DNA of 64,000 bases, taken from DATAFF01 sp044870245 (GTDB lineage Bacteria; Pseudomonadota; Alphaproteobacteria; Rhizobiales; Aestuariivirgaceae). The stretch lies in contig JBIOYR010000121.1 in the NCBI GenBank assembly GCA_044870245.1, positions 56,416-120,415 of the forward strand. Reading direction: 5' to 3'. How positions within the stretch are numbered: the first letter of the stretch is position 1; each line of letters begins with the position of its first letter. The position numbers and the translations under genes are program-made. This document shows positions 52,387-60,955 of this stretch, piece after piece. Below the pieces are notes generated by a model. That model ran no database searches, had not been told where the DNA came from, and saw only the letters and a list, made by a program, of their open reading frames with translations.

Positions 52387-53180
52387 TCCAGCGCCCTGCC
52401 GAGTGCCGCCACGGCGATGGATTCGCTGCGAATCTCCTCGAGCACCTCGAGCTGCAGCTTGCGAAATTCCGGAGTCGAAATCAGTTCGTAAAGCCGTGGT
52501 CGCGGCAGCGGCACGGGTATGATCGACTTGATGCGCCCCGGCCGGTTGGTCATCACCGCCACCTTGTCGGAGAGATACACCGCCTCCTCGACATCATGGG
52601 TGATGAACAGCACGGTGAGCCGGTGCTTCTCCCAGATCGCGGTGAGAAGCTCCTGCATGTGGTGGCGCGTGAGGGCATCGAGCGCACCGAACGGCTCATC
52701 CATCAACAGCATTTTCGGCCGGTAGCTGAGGGCTCGGGCAATCGCCACGCGTTGCCGCATGCCACCCGAAAGCTCGCTTGGATAGGCATGCTCGAATCCA
52801 TCGAGACCGACCAGAGCGAGATGGGCCTGCGCGATCCCGGTTGCCTCGCGGTTCGGCGTGCCGGCCGCCTTAAGCGCGAATTCTACATTCCCCAATGCCG
52901 TGAGCCAGGGAAGCAATGTGTAGCTCTGAAATACCACGCCACGATCGAGACCCGGCATGGTAATCGGCTCGCCATCGATGCTGATCACGCCTGCGTCATG
53001 GGTTTCCAGTCCGGCAGCAATGGCGAGAAGCGTCGACTTGCCACAGCCCGAGGTTCCAACCAGTGCCACGAACTCGTTCTCGTCAATGGCGAGATCGACG
53101 TCCTTGAGCGCCACCGTTTCGCCGCGGCCAGTCCGGTATGTCTTGCCGAGACCGGCGATGACAAGCTTGGGCGCAATCAT
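52383..53180 (-). CDS. Nitrate/sulfonate/taurine-type ABC transporter ATP-binding protein
   Basis: A 265-aa ATPase with Walker A ALVGTSGCGKSTLLAIAAGL, signature ELSGGMRQRVAIARALSYRP, Walker B MLLMDEPFGALDALTR and H-loop VLFITHDVEEAVYLSDKVAV. It belongs to the SsuB/TauB/NrtD group. ATG 53180 overlaps the permease stop (TGATG); the long frame to 53795 is spurious. It energises the permease encoded just upstream. Confidence 0.92.
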   Translation of the reverse strand: MIAPKLVIAGLGKTYRTGRGETVALKDVDLAIDENEFVALVGTSGCGKSTLLAIAAGLETHDAGVISIDGEPITMPGLDRGVVFQSYTLLPWLTALGNVEFALKAAGTPNREATGIAQAHLALVGLDGFEHAYPSELSGGMRQRVAIARALSYRPKMLLMDEPFGALDALTRHHMQELLTAIWEKHRLTVLFITHDVEEAVYLSDKVAVMTNRPGRIKSIIPVPLPRPRLYELISTPEFRKLQLEVLEEIRSESIAVAALGRALE

Positions 53181-53938
53181 CAGGCAACCTCGCGATGATG
53201 GAAGAGCCGCCGGCCGGCATATTTCATGATCTGATCGGTTGCGAGACCGAGAATGCCGAGGATCAGGAGATAGCCGAAAATGAGATCGGTGAGAAAAAAG
53301 CGCTGCGCCGTCGTGATGCGATAGCCCAGCCCCGAAGTCGCCGCGACCAGTTCGGCGACGACCAGCCAGGTCCACGCCCAGCCAAGGCTGATCCGCATCG
53401 TGTCCCAGATCCCCGGCAGGGCCGAGGGGAGCACGATGCGCTGAAGAATGCGCCACTCCGGCATCTCCAATGTGCGGCCGAGATCGATGAAGTGCCGCGG
53501 CACCGACTTCACATTGTCCATGATGAGCAGAACCTGCTGGAAGAAGGTGCCAATGAAGATGATGAGGAACTTCTGGACATCGCCGGTGCCGGTCCACAGG
53601 ATCGTCAGCGGCACGAAGGCAACGACCGGCATATAGCGGATGAAGTCGACGAAAGGCTCGATCGCCGCCTCCCAGGCGCGGTAGCAGCCGATCAGCACTC
53701 CGATCGGCAGCGCGATCAAGGTCGAGATCAGGAAGCCGACGCCGATGCGGTAGATGCTGATCCCGGCATCGGCAGCGAGCTGCCCGGTGCTCCACAGCTC
53801 CCCCAGTCGACCGATCACCTGGCCCGGAGAGGGAAGGAAAAGCGGGCGGATCATGCCGCTGGCGGTGAAACCGTACCAGGCGATGCCCAGCGTGGCGAAT
53901 ACCGCGGTGGCGATCGCCAGATACTCCGCCGCGGTCAT
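53180..53938 (-). CDS. Nitrate/sulfonate/taurine-type ABC transporter permease
   Basis: A 252-aa permease. It has the LFLPSPGQVIGRLGELWSTG entry sequence typical of SsuC/TauC, six membrane segments and the EAA-like loop FIDLGRTLEMPEWRILQRIV, then PSALPGIWDTMRISLGWAWT. ATG 53938 (MTAAEYLAIATAVFATLGI) is chosen because it falls after the binding-protein stop at 53979; the frame continues upstream to 54034 within that gene. Confidence 0.9.
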   Translation of the reverse strand: MTAAEYLAIATAVFATLGIAWYGFTASGMIRPLFLPSPGQVIGRLGELWSTGQLAADAGISIYRIGVGFLISTLIALPIGVLIGCYRAWEAAIEPFVDFIRYMPVVAFVPLTILWTGTGDVQKFLIIFIGTFFQQVLLIMDNVKSVPRHFIDLGRTLEMPEWRILQRIVLPSALPGIWDTMRISLGWAWTWLVVAELVAATSGLGYRITTAQRFFLTDLIFGYLLILGILGLATDQIMKYAGRRLFHHREVA

Positions 53939-53978
53939 CCGCCCACCAAGCGTGAACAGACGGCGTGCTCGCTGTCTG

Positions 53979-54989
53979 CTACTTCGTTGCCGCATCCACA
54001 AAGCGACCGTCGATCGCCTGTGTGAGGTCGACATCCTTCTGCAGGATATTGGCTTTGCGCGCTGCCGCGTGCACCTCGGGGATCACCTTCTGTGCGAAGC
54101 TGCCATTGAGCTCGCTCTTGTTCTCGGCAAGCGAGTAGTAAACCACACCGTCGAAAGCAGTGGCCAGCTCCTCCGGCTTTGCTCCCACTGCCTGGGAGAT
54201 GATTGCCCGTCCGCCGGGAGTGTCCTTGCGATAGTCGGCGAGCGCCAGGTCCCAGGCCTTGAGCAGGGCGACGATCTGGCCCGGCTTGTCCTTGAGAAAT
54301 TCCTCGCGCACGACGAAGACGTCGGAGATCAGGCCGGGGTTCTCGCCGGCCGAATAGATCATCTTCACCTTGGGGTTCTGCTGCATCGCCAGGGTGAGGT
54401 AGGGTTCATAGGTCACGGCCACCGGCACCTTTCCGGCTATCAGCGCCGAGCCCGCATCGGCGGCCGGCATCGGCACTTTCTGGACATCGGCAACCGTCAT
54501 ACCGTTCTGGCCGAGGGCATAGTTCAAGAGGATGTCGCTGGTGGTCCCCTCCTCATAGGCCACCTGCTTGCCCTTGAGGTCCTTGACGGCGGTCACCGAA
54601 CCGTCGGTGATCATGGCATCGGCGGTCTTCGACACGTCGAGCAACGCCACGATCTTGAGCGGCAGCCCGGCGGCTATGAAGTTCATCGCGGTGTGGGTCG
54701 CGATATTGCCGCATTGGAGCTGTCCTGCCGCCAGGGCGGCGTTAATATCGGCGTCGGTCGTGAAGTTGACGATCTCGACGCTGTCGAGACCGGCCTCTTT
54801 GAACAGGCCCTTCTTGGCCGCGATGTGCCACTGGCCGTAGCCGAGCCAGGGCTCGATGCCCATCTTGATGCCGCCCGGCTCCGGCGATGCGGGAATGTTC
54901 TGAGCCAGGGCATTCCGTGCCGCTGCGGCCATCAAAATGGCTGTTCCACCGGCCGCGATGAACTCACGGCGGTTCGGATTCCAATTCAT
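53979..54989 (-). CDS. ABC transporter substrate-binding protein (SsuA/NMT1/THI5-like)
   Basis: A 336-aa binding protein with a Tat-like signal peptide (NPNRREFIAAGGTAILMAAA ending ALAQ) and the fold features GIEPWLGYGQWHIAAKKGLF, AALAAGQLQCGNIATHTAMN and VTYEPYLTLAMQQNPKVKMI. The family binds nitrate, taurine, sulfonates, aromatic or pyrimidine-like ligands. As first gene of an importer-amidase operon it may recognise an amide. A 75-nt gap separates it from the SDR gene upstream. Confidence 0.9.
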   Translation of the reverse strand: MNWNPNRREFIAAGGTAILMAAAARNALAQNIPASPEPGGIKMGIEPWLGYGQWHIAAKKGLFKEAGLDSVEIVNFTTDADINAALAAGQLQCGNIATHTAMNFIAAGLPLKIVALLDVSKTADAMITDGSVTAVKDLKGKQVAYEEGTTSDILLNYALGQNGMTVADVQKVPMPAADAGSALIAGKVPVAVTYEPYLTLAMQQNPKVKMIYSAGENPGLISDVFVVREEFLKDKPGQIVALLKAWDLALADYRKDTPGGRAIISQAVGAKPEELATAFDGVVYYSLAENKSELNGSFAQKVIPEVHAAARKANILQKDVDLTQAIDGRFVDAATK

Positions 54990-55064
54990 TATCGACCCTC
55001 CCTTGGGATTTGCTTCTTTGGTCGATCACGCTATTGCGGCGACAGTGTTTTCGCAACTGCCCGA

Positions 55065-55826
55065 CTAGATGGCGGCGAGCGTCCCACCGTCGACCGGCAG
55101 GCAGGCCCCGGTGATGTATCCTGCGGCGTCGGAGCAGAGGAAAATGCTGGCGCCGACCAGATCGCCAAGCTCACCGAAGCGGTGGAGCGGAATGTTGGCG
55201 AGCATTCTCTGCTGCCAATCCTCGCTCTGGTAGAAGACCTCGGTCAGCGCGGTGCGGAAGTAACCCGGCGCAATCGCGTTGACGCGTATGCCGAGCGGCG
55301 CCCACTCGACCGCCAGTGCCCGGGTCATGCCGAGAAGCCCTGCCTTGGAGGATCCATAAGGCACCGCTGTGGCAATGCCCCGGGTCGATGTCAGCGAGCA
55401 CAGATTGAGGATGGCACCGCCTTGCCCCATCGCCTGAGCGGCCGCTTGCGCGGTAAAGAAGGCACCCTTGAGATTGGTGTCGACGATCCGGTCCCAGATC
55501 TCCTCCGTGACGGTGAGGGACGGTGCGACCTGCTCGACGCCGGCATTGTTGACGAGGATGTCGAGCCCGCCCATCCGCTGCTGCGCCTCGGCGACCCCGC
55601 TGCGGCAGTCGGCGACACGCGACACATCCAACACAATCGAATGGGCCCTCCGCCCCGCCTTCTCGATCGCTGCGGCAGCCTGTTCCAGCCGCTCGGTGCT
55701 ACGGGCCGCAATTGCGACTTCTGCGCCGGCGAGCGCCAGACCCTCGGCAATCGCCCGCCCGATACCCCGGCTGGCACCGGTGACCAATGCACGCCTGCCT
55801 TGCAGCGAAAAACCAGTACCCGTCAT
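55065..55826 (-). CDS. SDR family oxidoreductase
   Basis: A 253-aa short-chain dehydrogenase with TGASRGIGRAIAEGLALAGA, ARSTERLEQAAA (Arg after the second strand suggests NADPH preference), LDILVNNAGVEQ, catalytic Ser in LNLCSLTSTRGIA and Tyr-x-x-x-Lys in VPYGSSKAGLLG. It may be cotranscribed with the importer, but no overlap exists. The substrate is unknown. Divergent from the DUF1993 gene by 69 nt. Confidence 0.88.
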   Translation of the reverse strand: MTGTGFSLQGRRALVTGASRGIGRAIAEGLALAGAEVAIAARSTERLEQAAAAIEKAGRRAHSIVLDVSRVADCRSGVAEAQQRMGGLDILVNNAGVEQVAPSLTVTEEIWDRIVDTNLKGAFFTAQAAAQAMGQGGAILNLCSLTSTRGIATAVPYGSSKAGLLGMTRALAVEWAPLGIRVNAIAPGYFRTALTEVFYQSEDWQQRMLANIPLHRFGELGDLVGASIFLCSDAAGYITGACLPVDGGTLAAI

Positions 55827-55895
55827 GAGGCGACTATCCTATGGTGCGGCAACCCCGGTCAATCTCGACATCCGATCAAAGGAGAAAGGATCCAA

Positions 55896-56405
55896 ATGAA
55901 CGGCATCAGCATGTTTTCTGTCACCATTCCGGTTTTCATTCGTCAGCTCGAGAATCTCTCCCGCATCCTTTCCAAGGCGGAGAGCTGGGCGAGCGAGCGC
56001 AACATCGCTCCGGAAACCATCCTGAACTACCGTCTTGCCCCCGACATGCTGCCGTTCAGCCGACAGGTGCAGATCGTCAGCGACACCTCGAAGGGTGCGG
56101 CAGCCCGCCTCACCGGCAAGGACATTCCGCGCTACGAAGACAACGAAAGGACATTTGCCGAGCTTCAGCAGCGACTCGACAAGACCCGCGGCTTTCTCGG
56201 TCAGTTCGATCGGAAAGATTTCGAAGGGGCCGAAAACCGAACGATCGAGTTGAAGGGCGGCGGCGAAACCCTGACCTTCGACGGCATGACCTATCTTCTC
56301 AATTTCGCGCTTCCCAACTTCTATTTCCACTACACCACCGCCTATGACATCCTGCGTCACGCCGGGCTCGGTATCGGCAAGCGAGATTTTCTGGGTCGCG
56401 CCTGA
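55896..56405 (+). CDS. DUF1993 family protein
   Basis: A 169-aa DUF1993 protein: MFSVTIPVFIRQLENLSRIL, PDMLPFSRQVQIVSDTSKGA, DIPRYEDNERTFAELQQRLD and FALPNFYFHYTTAYDILRHA, the DinB/YfiT-like helical-bundle pattern. GGAGAAAGGA precedes ATG 55896. The function is unknown. The long + strand frame that covers this gene from 53754 is an artefact of high GC and overlaps genes on the other strand. Confidence 0.88.
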   Translation: MNGISMFSVTIPVFIRQLENLSRILSKAESWASERNIAPETILNYRLAPDMLPFSRQVQIVSDTSKGAAARLTGKDIPRYEDNERTFAELQQRLDKTRGFLGQFDRKDFEGAENRTIELKGGGETLTFDGMTYLLNFALPNFYFHYTTAYDILRHAGLGIGKRDFLGRA

Positions 56406-56502
56406 TGCCCGCCGGCACTGATGATCTTGCACGCGAAACAGGCCAGATCTGCACCCTTTGCGGTGGTATCGCCTGTTTGATGCATGGTTCCGTCACCGCA
56501 CG

Positions 56503-57426
56503 ATGAGCAACAGCCTCCTCTATATTGCGACGGTGGTGATCTGGGGTTCCTCCTGGATCGCCATCACCTACCAGCTCGGCACAGTCGCCCCCGAGGCGTC
56601 GATCGTCTATCGCTTCCTGTTGTCCTCGATCATTCTCATGGGATGGTGCGTGCTGCGTGGCCTCAATCTGCGCTTCTCGCTCAAGGAGCATTTCTACATG
56701 GCGCTTCAGGGTCTGCTCCTGTTCTCGATCAACTACATCATCTTCTATTTCGCGACGATGTATCTGACGAGCGGGTTAGTCGCGGTGGCGTTCTCGACCA
56801 TCGTCATCATGAACATCGTTTTCGGCGCGCTGCTGCTCGGCATGCCGATCCGTCCTCGCGTGGCGTTGGCGGCGCTGCTCGGGCTTGGCGGCCTGGTTCT
56901 GGTCTTCTGGTCGGATATTGCCGAGTTCAATATCGGCGGCGGAGGTCTTGCCGGGCTCGGCCTGTCGCTGATCGCGACCGCCTCGGCCTCGTTCGGCAAT
57001 GTCGCCTCGGCACGGAACCAGGCGGCCGGGATCCCGGTGATCCAGGGCAATGCCTTCGGAATGGTGTATGGCGCCTGCTTCACCCTGCTTGTGGCACTTG
57101 TCCGCGGCGTGCCGTTCACCTTCGATCTCAGCCCCTCCTATCTCCTTTCGCTGTTCTATCTCGCGCTGTTCGCCTCGGTTTTCGGCTTTGGCTCCTATCT
57201 CACGTTGCTTGGCCGCATCGGTCCCGATCGGGCCGCCTATGTCAGCGTCGTGTTCCCGATCGTGGCGCTTGGCCTGTCCACCCTGTTCGAGGGCTATCAT
57301 TGGACCGGAGCAGCATTCGCCGGCGTGGCGCTCATTCTCATCGGCAATCTCGTCGTGCTGACCCGTTGGCCAGCCGGTGGCTGGCGCAGCAGGCCGTGGG
57401 AAAAGTCGCAAGGGCGAACGGCGTGA
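56503..57426 (+). CDS. EamA/DMT family transporter (probable exporter)
   Basis: A 307-aa integral membrane protein with ten predicted helices in two EamA repeats. The first repeat begins MSNSLLYIATVVIWGSSWIA, and the second contains FYLALFASVFGFGSYLTLLG, ending AGVALILIGNLVVLTRWPAG. ATG 56503 is used; the frame extends to 56458 without support. Its TGA overlaps the GTG start of the next gene. It probably exports a small metabolite such as an amino acid. Confidence 0.87.
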   Translation: MSNSLLYIATVVIWGSSWIAITYQLGTVAPEASIVYRFLLSSIILMGWCVLRGLNLRFSLKEHFYMALQGLLLFSINYIIFYFATMYLTSGLVAVAFSTIVIMNIVFGALLLGMPIRPRVALAALLGLGGLVLVFWSDIAEFNIGGGGLAGLGLSLIATASASFGNVASARNQAAGIPVIQGNAFGMVYGACFTLLVALVRGVPFTFDLSPSYLLSLFYLALFASVFGFGSYLTLLGRIGPDRAAYVSVVFPIVALGLSTLFEGYHWTGAAFAGVALILIGNLVVLTRWPAGGWRSRPWEKSQGRTA

Positions 57427-57857
57427 CCAGGTTTCCGATCGTTTACCGCAGAAAGGTCGCGCCGGACTGGCTCGATCCCGATGGCCGCATGGCGCCATTC
57501 GCCTTCAATCTGGCATTCAGCCGGGCGACCGATGATTTCTTTGCCCTGTTCGGCCTCACCCCGGCCTATCGCGACGAGACCCTTTGCACCATCTACACGC
57601 TGGAAGCCCGCACCTATTTCCTCAAGGACTGTCCTGGCGGCGCCGACATCCATGTCGACTGCCGGCTCATCGATCTCGACGCCAAGCGCACCCATCTGCT
57701 GCTGACGATGTACGGCGACGATACGGCGGAAGAGCTCGCGCGACAGGATTCGTTGATCATGCATATGCGGCGCGAGCCCGGTTCACCGCCGGTCGGGGCG
57801 CCTTTCCCGCCGGCCATGTTCGCCGGGCTTTCGGCGGCTTTGGCCGATCACCGCTAG
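57423..57857 (+). CDS. Hot-dog fold thioesterase, carnitine-operon type
   Basis: A 144-aa 4HBT-like thioesterase. It begins VTRFPIVYRRKVAPDWLDPD, with the fold helix FAFNLAFSRATDDFFALFGL and ETLCTIYTLEARTYFLKDCP, resembling thioesterases associated with L-carnitine dehydrogenase/betainyl-CoA metabolism. GTG 57423 overlaps the EamA stop (GTGA), an unusual but strong coupling. The catalytic Asp is expected in the WLDPDGRMAP region. It may hydrolyse an acyl-CoA made by the nearby ligase/hydratase. Confidence 0.8.
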   Translation: MTRFPIVYRRKVAPDWLDPDGRMAPFAFNLAFSRATDDFFALFGLTPAYRDETLCTIYTLEARTYFLKDCPGGADIHVDCRLIDLDAKRTHLLLTMYGDDTAEELARQDSLIMHMRREPGSPPVGAPFPPAMFAGLSAALADHR

Positions 57858-58657
57858 CTGCCGGTGAAGTGCGGTATCCGGCGCTCGAGCCATGCCCGTG
57901 TGCCCTCGGTGCAGTCGCGCGACAGGTTGGCGTGGATCATGCATTCGGTCTCGAAATGCAGCATGGTCTCGAGCGACGCCTCAAGCCCGCGGTCCAGCAT
58001 CACCTTGTGAAGCTGAACCGCCAAGGGTGCGCGCGTTGCAATCCGCTCCGCCAGCTTCCGCGCCTCGGCCCTGAGATGCTCTTGCGGCACCAGCCGGTTG
58101 ACGAGCCCGATCCGATGAGCCTCCTCCGCCGTGATGAACTCGCCGGTATAGGCAAGCTCGCGTGCCTTGGCGATGCCGATCTTGCGGCTGAGGAAGAAGG
58201 TCCCGCCATTGGTGATCGTTGCGCCGATATTGACTTCCGGGAATCCGAACTGCGCGCCCTGCTCGGCCACCACGAGGTCGCAGGCAAAGACCAGCTCGCA
58301 CCCGGCTCCTACCGCATAGCCCTGGACTGCGGCGATGAACGGGAACCGCGCCAGGCGGATCAGCCGGGTGGTCTCCTGGAGCGTCTTCTGCCATTCGCGC
58401 AATTGAGTTGCGCCCACCTTTCCTGACTGAATGTCGTCGCAATGCTCATTGATCTCGGCAATGTCATGACCGGCGAGGAACGCCCTGCCCTCCCCGGCAA
58501 TAATGGCGCACCGGACATCGAGATCGACATTGATGGCGCGGACATGATCGCCGAGCTCCCGCCAGGCGGCAATCGTCATGGCGTTGAGCTTCTTCGGATT
58601 GTCAAAGATGATCCAGGCAATGGCGGCATCGCGTTCTACCCGCATGGCCGATGTCAT
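57854..58657 (-). CDS. Enoyl-CoA hydratase/isomerase (crotonase family)
   Basis: A 267-aa crotonase. It has IIFDNPKKLNAMTIAAWREL, the oxyanion loop GEGRAFLAGHDIAEINEHCD, and the second oxyanion/catalytic region AAVQGYAVGAGCELVFACDL. One of the two usual Glu residues is at Glu-like EVNIGATITNGG. The C-terminus SRDCTEGTRAWLERRIPHF is typical. AGGAGAAG precedes ATG 58657. It is divergent from the acyl-CoA ligase and converges (3 nt overlap) on the thioesterase. Confidence 0.89.
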   Translation of the reverse strand: MTSAMRVERDAAIAWIIFDNPKKLNAMTIAAWRELGDHVRAINVDLDVRCAIIAGEGRAFLAGHDIAEINEHCDDIQSGKVGATQLREWQKTLQETTRLIRLARFPFIAAVQGYAVGAGCELVFACDLVVAEQGAQFGFPEVNIGATITNGGTFFLSRKIGIAKARELAYTGEFITAEEAHRIGLVNRLVPQEHLRAEARKLAERIATRAPLAVQLHKVMLDRGLEASLETMLHFETECMIHANLSRDCTEGTRAWLERRIPHFTGS

Positions 58658-58735
58658 TTACTTCTCCTTGAGCAGGGTGGGTTTGGGATTTTGTTTCGAG
58701 TATCGTAGCGACGCTGTCCAACCCTGGAAACATCC

Positions 58736-60337
58736 ATGTCGACCCCACTTTCCGAGCGCACCCTCGTCCATGTGCTCCGCCACCGGGCAGTCGAACGACG
58801 CGACCAGCCCTGGCTGATTTTCGAGGACCGGGCGGTGACCTATGGTGAGGCCGATCGGTTGTCCGACCGGCTCGTCCGCGGCATGGAGGCCAGTGGACTT
58901 AGCGCCGGGGACACGCTCCTTACCATGCTTCCCGACAGCCTCGATCTCGTTCTCGCGTGGCTCGCCTGCGCCAAGCTCGGCGTCATCGAGGTGCCGGTGA
59001 ACACCGCCTACCGCGGTGACATCCTGGCGCATGTGATCAGGGATTCGCGCGCCAAGACAATGCTCATCGCAGCACGATGGCTGGAGCGGCTGGCGGCATT
59101 GGAGTCCGACCTTGACGAGTTGCCGCGCTGTTTCGTTCGCCATGAGAAGGACGAGACCCCAACCGTCGAGACGCCGGACATCCGCGATCTCGACACTCTC
59201 TATGATCGGGACGACCGTCCGATCCAACGCGATGTCGGCCCGAGCGACCTCAAGGCCATCATGTACACATCGGGGACAACCGGGAAGTCGAAGGGCGTGA
59301 TGGTGTCGCATGTCCACGCCTATGAATATGCCAATGGCTGCGCTTCGGTTCTCGAGCTCGGCGAGCGGGACATCTACTACTCGGCCGGTCTGCCGCTGTT
59401 TCACGTTGCCGGAAAATGGGGCGTATTGTTCGGTGCGGCGATCAAGGGGGCGACCGCCGTCGTGCCGCGACAGTTCAGCGCCAGCAACTTCTGGAGCGAC
59501 ATTCGCCGTCACCGGGCAACCGCCACCTATCTGCTGGGCGCCATGGCAAACTTCCTGCAGCGACAGCCTCCGTCAGCGAATGACACCGATCATCCATTGC
59601 AGAAGATCCTGATGTGCCCGCTGCTGCCGGATCTCGACGATTTCGTCGCGCGCTTCGGCGTGAGGGTCGCCACCGCCTATGGTTCAACCGAAGTCAACGC
59701 GCCGATCGCGATGCCGCTGGGGACGCCGGTCCGCAACAATCAGATCGTCGGCAAGGTCCGGTCCGACCTGTTCGAGGTCAGAATCATCGATGATGACGAT
59801 CTCGAGGTCGAGACAGGCGTGACGGGACAGATCGCGGTGCGCCCGAAAATCCCCGGGGTGACGATGCTCGGCTATTGGCAACAGCCGGAAGCAACCGTCG
59901 CGATGTGGCGGAATCTCTGGCTTCACAGCGGCGACGCCGGCCACCAGGACTCGGAAGGCAATCTCTATTTCACCGATCGGTTGCGCGACACCATCAGGCG
60001 GCGCGGCGAGAACATCTCCTCGATGGAGGTCGAGGGGATCATCAATCAGCATCCTGACGTCTTCGAATGCGCCGTCTATCCGGTGCGCTCCGAGCATGGG
60101 GAGGATGAGGTCATGGTCTCGCTCGTTCTCAAGCCGGAACGCAAAGTCGAGCCGGCGGCGATCATCGCCTTCCTCGAGCCGCGCATGCCGCGCTTCATGG
60201 TGCCGCGCTTCATCGACATCGTTGAAACGCTGCCGAAGACGCCGACCGGCAAGGTAAGAAAGCATCTGCTTCGCGACGCCGGGATCACTGTCGCGAGCTT
60301 CGATCGCGAGGCCGCGCTTCCACGAGCTTCGCGATAG
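58736..60337 (+). CDS. AMP-dependent acyl-CoA synthetase (CaiC-like)
   Basis: A 533-aa adenylate-forming ligase with A3 IMYTSGTTGKSKGVMVSHVH, A5 TAYGSTEVNAP, A7 LWLHSGDAGHQDSEGNLYFT, A8 DTIRRRGENISSMEVEG and A10 TPTGKVRKHLLRD. Its fold and motifs resemble crotonobetaine/carnitine-CoA ligase CaiC. It is divergent from the crotonase and near a betainyl-CoA-type thioesterase, so a small CoA pathway for a betaine-like acid is plausible. It is distinct from the ligase at 19559-21223. Confidence 0.91.
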   Translation: MSTPLSERTLVHVLRHRAVERRDQPWLIFEDRAVTYGEADRLSDRLVRGMEASGLSAGDTLLTMLPDSLDLVLAWLACAKLGVIEVPVNTAYRGDILAHVIRDSRAKTMLIAARWLERLAALESDLDELPRCFVRHEKDETPTVETPDIRDLDTLYDRDDRPIQRDVGPSDLKAIMYTSGTTGKSKGVMVSHVHAYEYANGCASVLELGERDIYYSAGLPLFHVAGKWGVLFGAAIKGATAVVPRQFSASNFWSDIRRHRATATYLLGAMANFLQRQPPSANDTDHPLQKILMCPLLPDLDDFVARFGVRVATAYGSTEVNAPIAMPLGTPVRNNQIVGKVRSDLFEVRIIDDDDLEVETGVTGQIAVRPKIPGVTMLGYWQQPEATVAMWRNLWLHSGDAGHQDSEGNLYFTDRLRDTIRRRGENISSMEVEGIINQHPDVFECAVYPVRSEHGEDEVMVSLVLKPERKVEPAAIIAFLEPRMPRFMVPRFIDIVETLPKTPTGKVRKHLLRDAGITVASFDREAALPRASR

Positions 60338-60339
60338 GC

Positions 60340-60951
60340 TCAATTGGCTGCAATGGTGGCAGCCGCGCCGGCCATCACCGTCGCGCCAGTTCGATTGGCG
60401 ATCCGGACGGCCCTCTGACTGGCCAGAAACCGTCGCGCGCGGGCGGCGAGCAGCGCCCATGCCAGATCGACGGCAACCAGGACGAGGAGCATCGTTCCCA
60501 GAAGCTCGGCCCAGCCGATCATGCCGATATGATCGATGTCTAGAATCGTCGGCAGGAGAGCCAGATAGAACACCATGATCTTGGGGTTGCCGAGCGTGAC
60601 GGCTAGCCCGGCCCCGAACATCTTCAAGGGGTTCTGCTGGTTAGGGAGCTGTTCCGCGCCCACCTGCTGCGGCGCGAACCACATTCTGAACGCAAGGTAG
60701 AGCAGATAGGCGGCGCCCGCATAACGCAAGAGGACAAACAGATGACCGAGCTGATCGGCGATCGCTGCCATCCCGGCAACGGCGAGGGTCAGCCATATGG
60801 CTTCGCCGATCCACATGGCGAGAAGAAACGGGAGCACATCCCTGAGACCGCTGGTCAGGATGCGGGCGACCATCGCGGCTATGCTCGGGCCGGGCGATCC
60901 GGCAGCGACCATCAAGGCCGCTGCAAACACCAGCAAGGCAGAAAGACTCAT
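60340..60951 (-). CDS. LysE/RhtB family amino-acid exporter
   Basis: A 203-aa membrane protein with six predicted helices. The family start is SLSALLVFAAALMVAAGSPG, with PSIAAMVARILTSGLRDVLP, and QNPLKMFGAGLAVTLGNPKI in the middle. ATG 60951 is the natural start; the frame continues to 61095 inside the dehalogenase gene. It probably exports an amino acid or related amine. The stop is 3 nt from the convergent ligase gene. Confidence 0.88.
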   Translation of the reverse strand: MSLSALLVFAAALMVAAGSPGPSIAAMVARILTSGLRDVLPFLLAMWIGEAIWLTLAVAGMAAIADQLGHLFVLLRYAGAAYLLYLAFRMWFAPQQVGAEQLPNQQNPLKMFGAGLAVTLGNPKIMVFYLALLPTILDIDHIGMIGWAELLGTMLLVLVAVDLAWALLAARARRFLASQRAVRIANRTGATVMAGAAATIAAN

Positions 60952-60955
60952 TCGG

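Noticed and set aside
53754..56405. 883-aa open reading frame on the + strand
   Set aside because: Most of it lies antisense to the permease, binding-protein and SDR genes, and the translation is rich in Arg, Gly, His and Cys without family motifs. Only its last 170 codons (DUF1993) are real.
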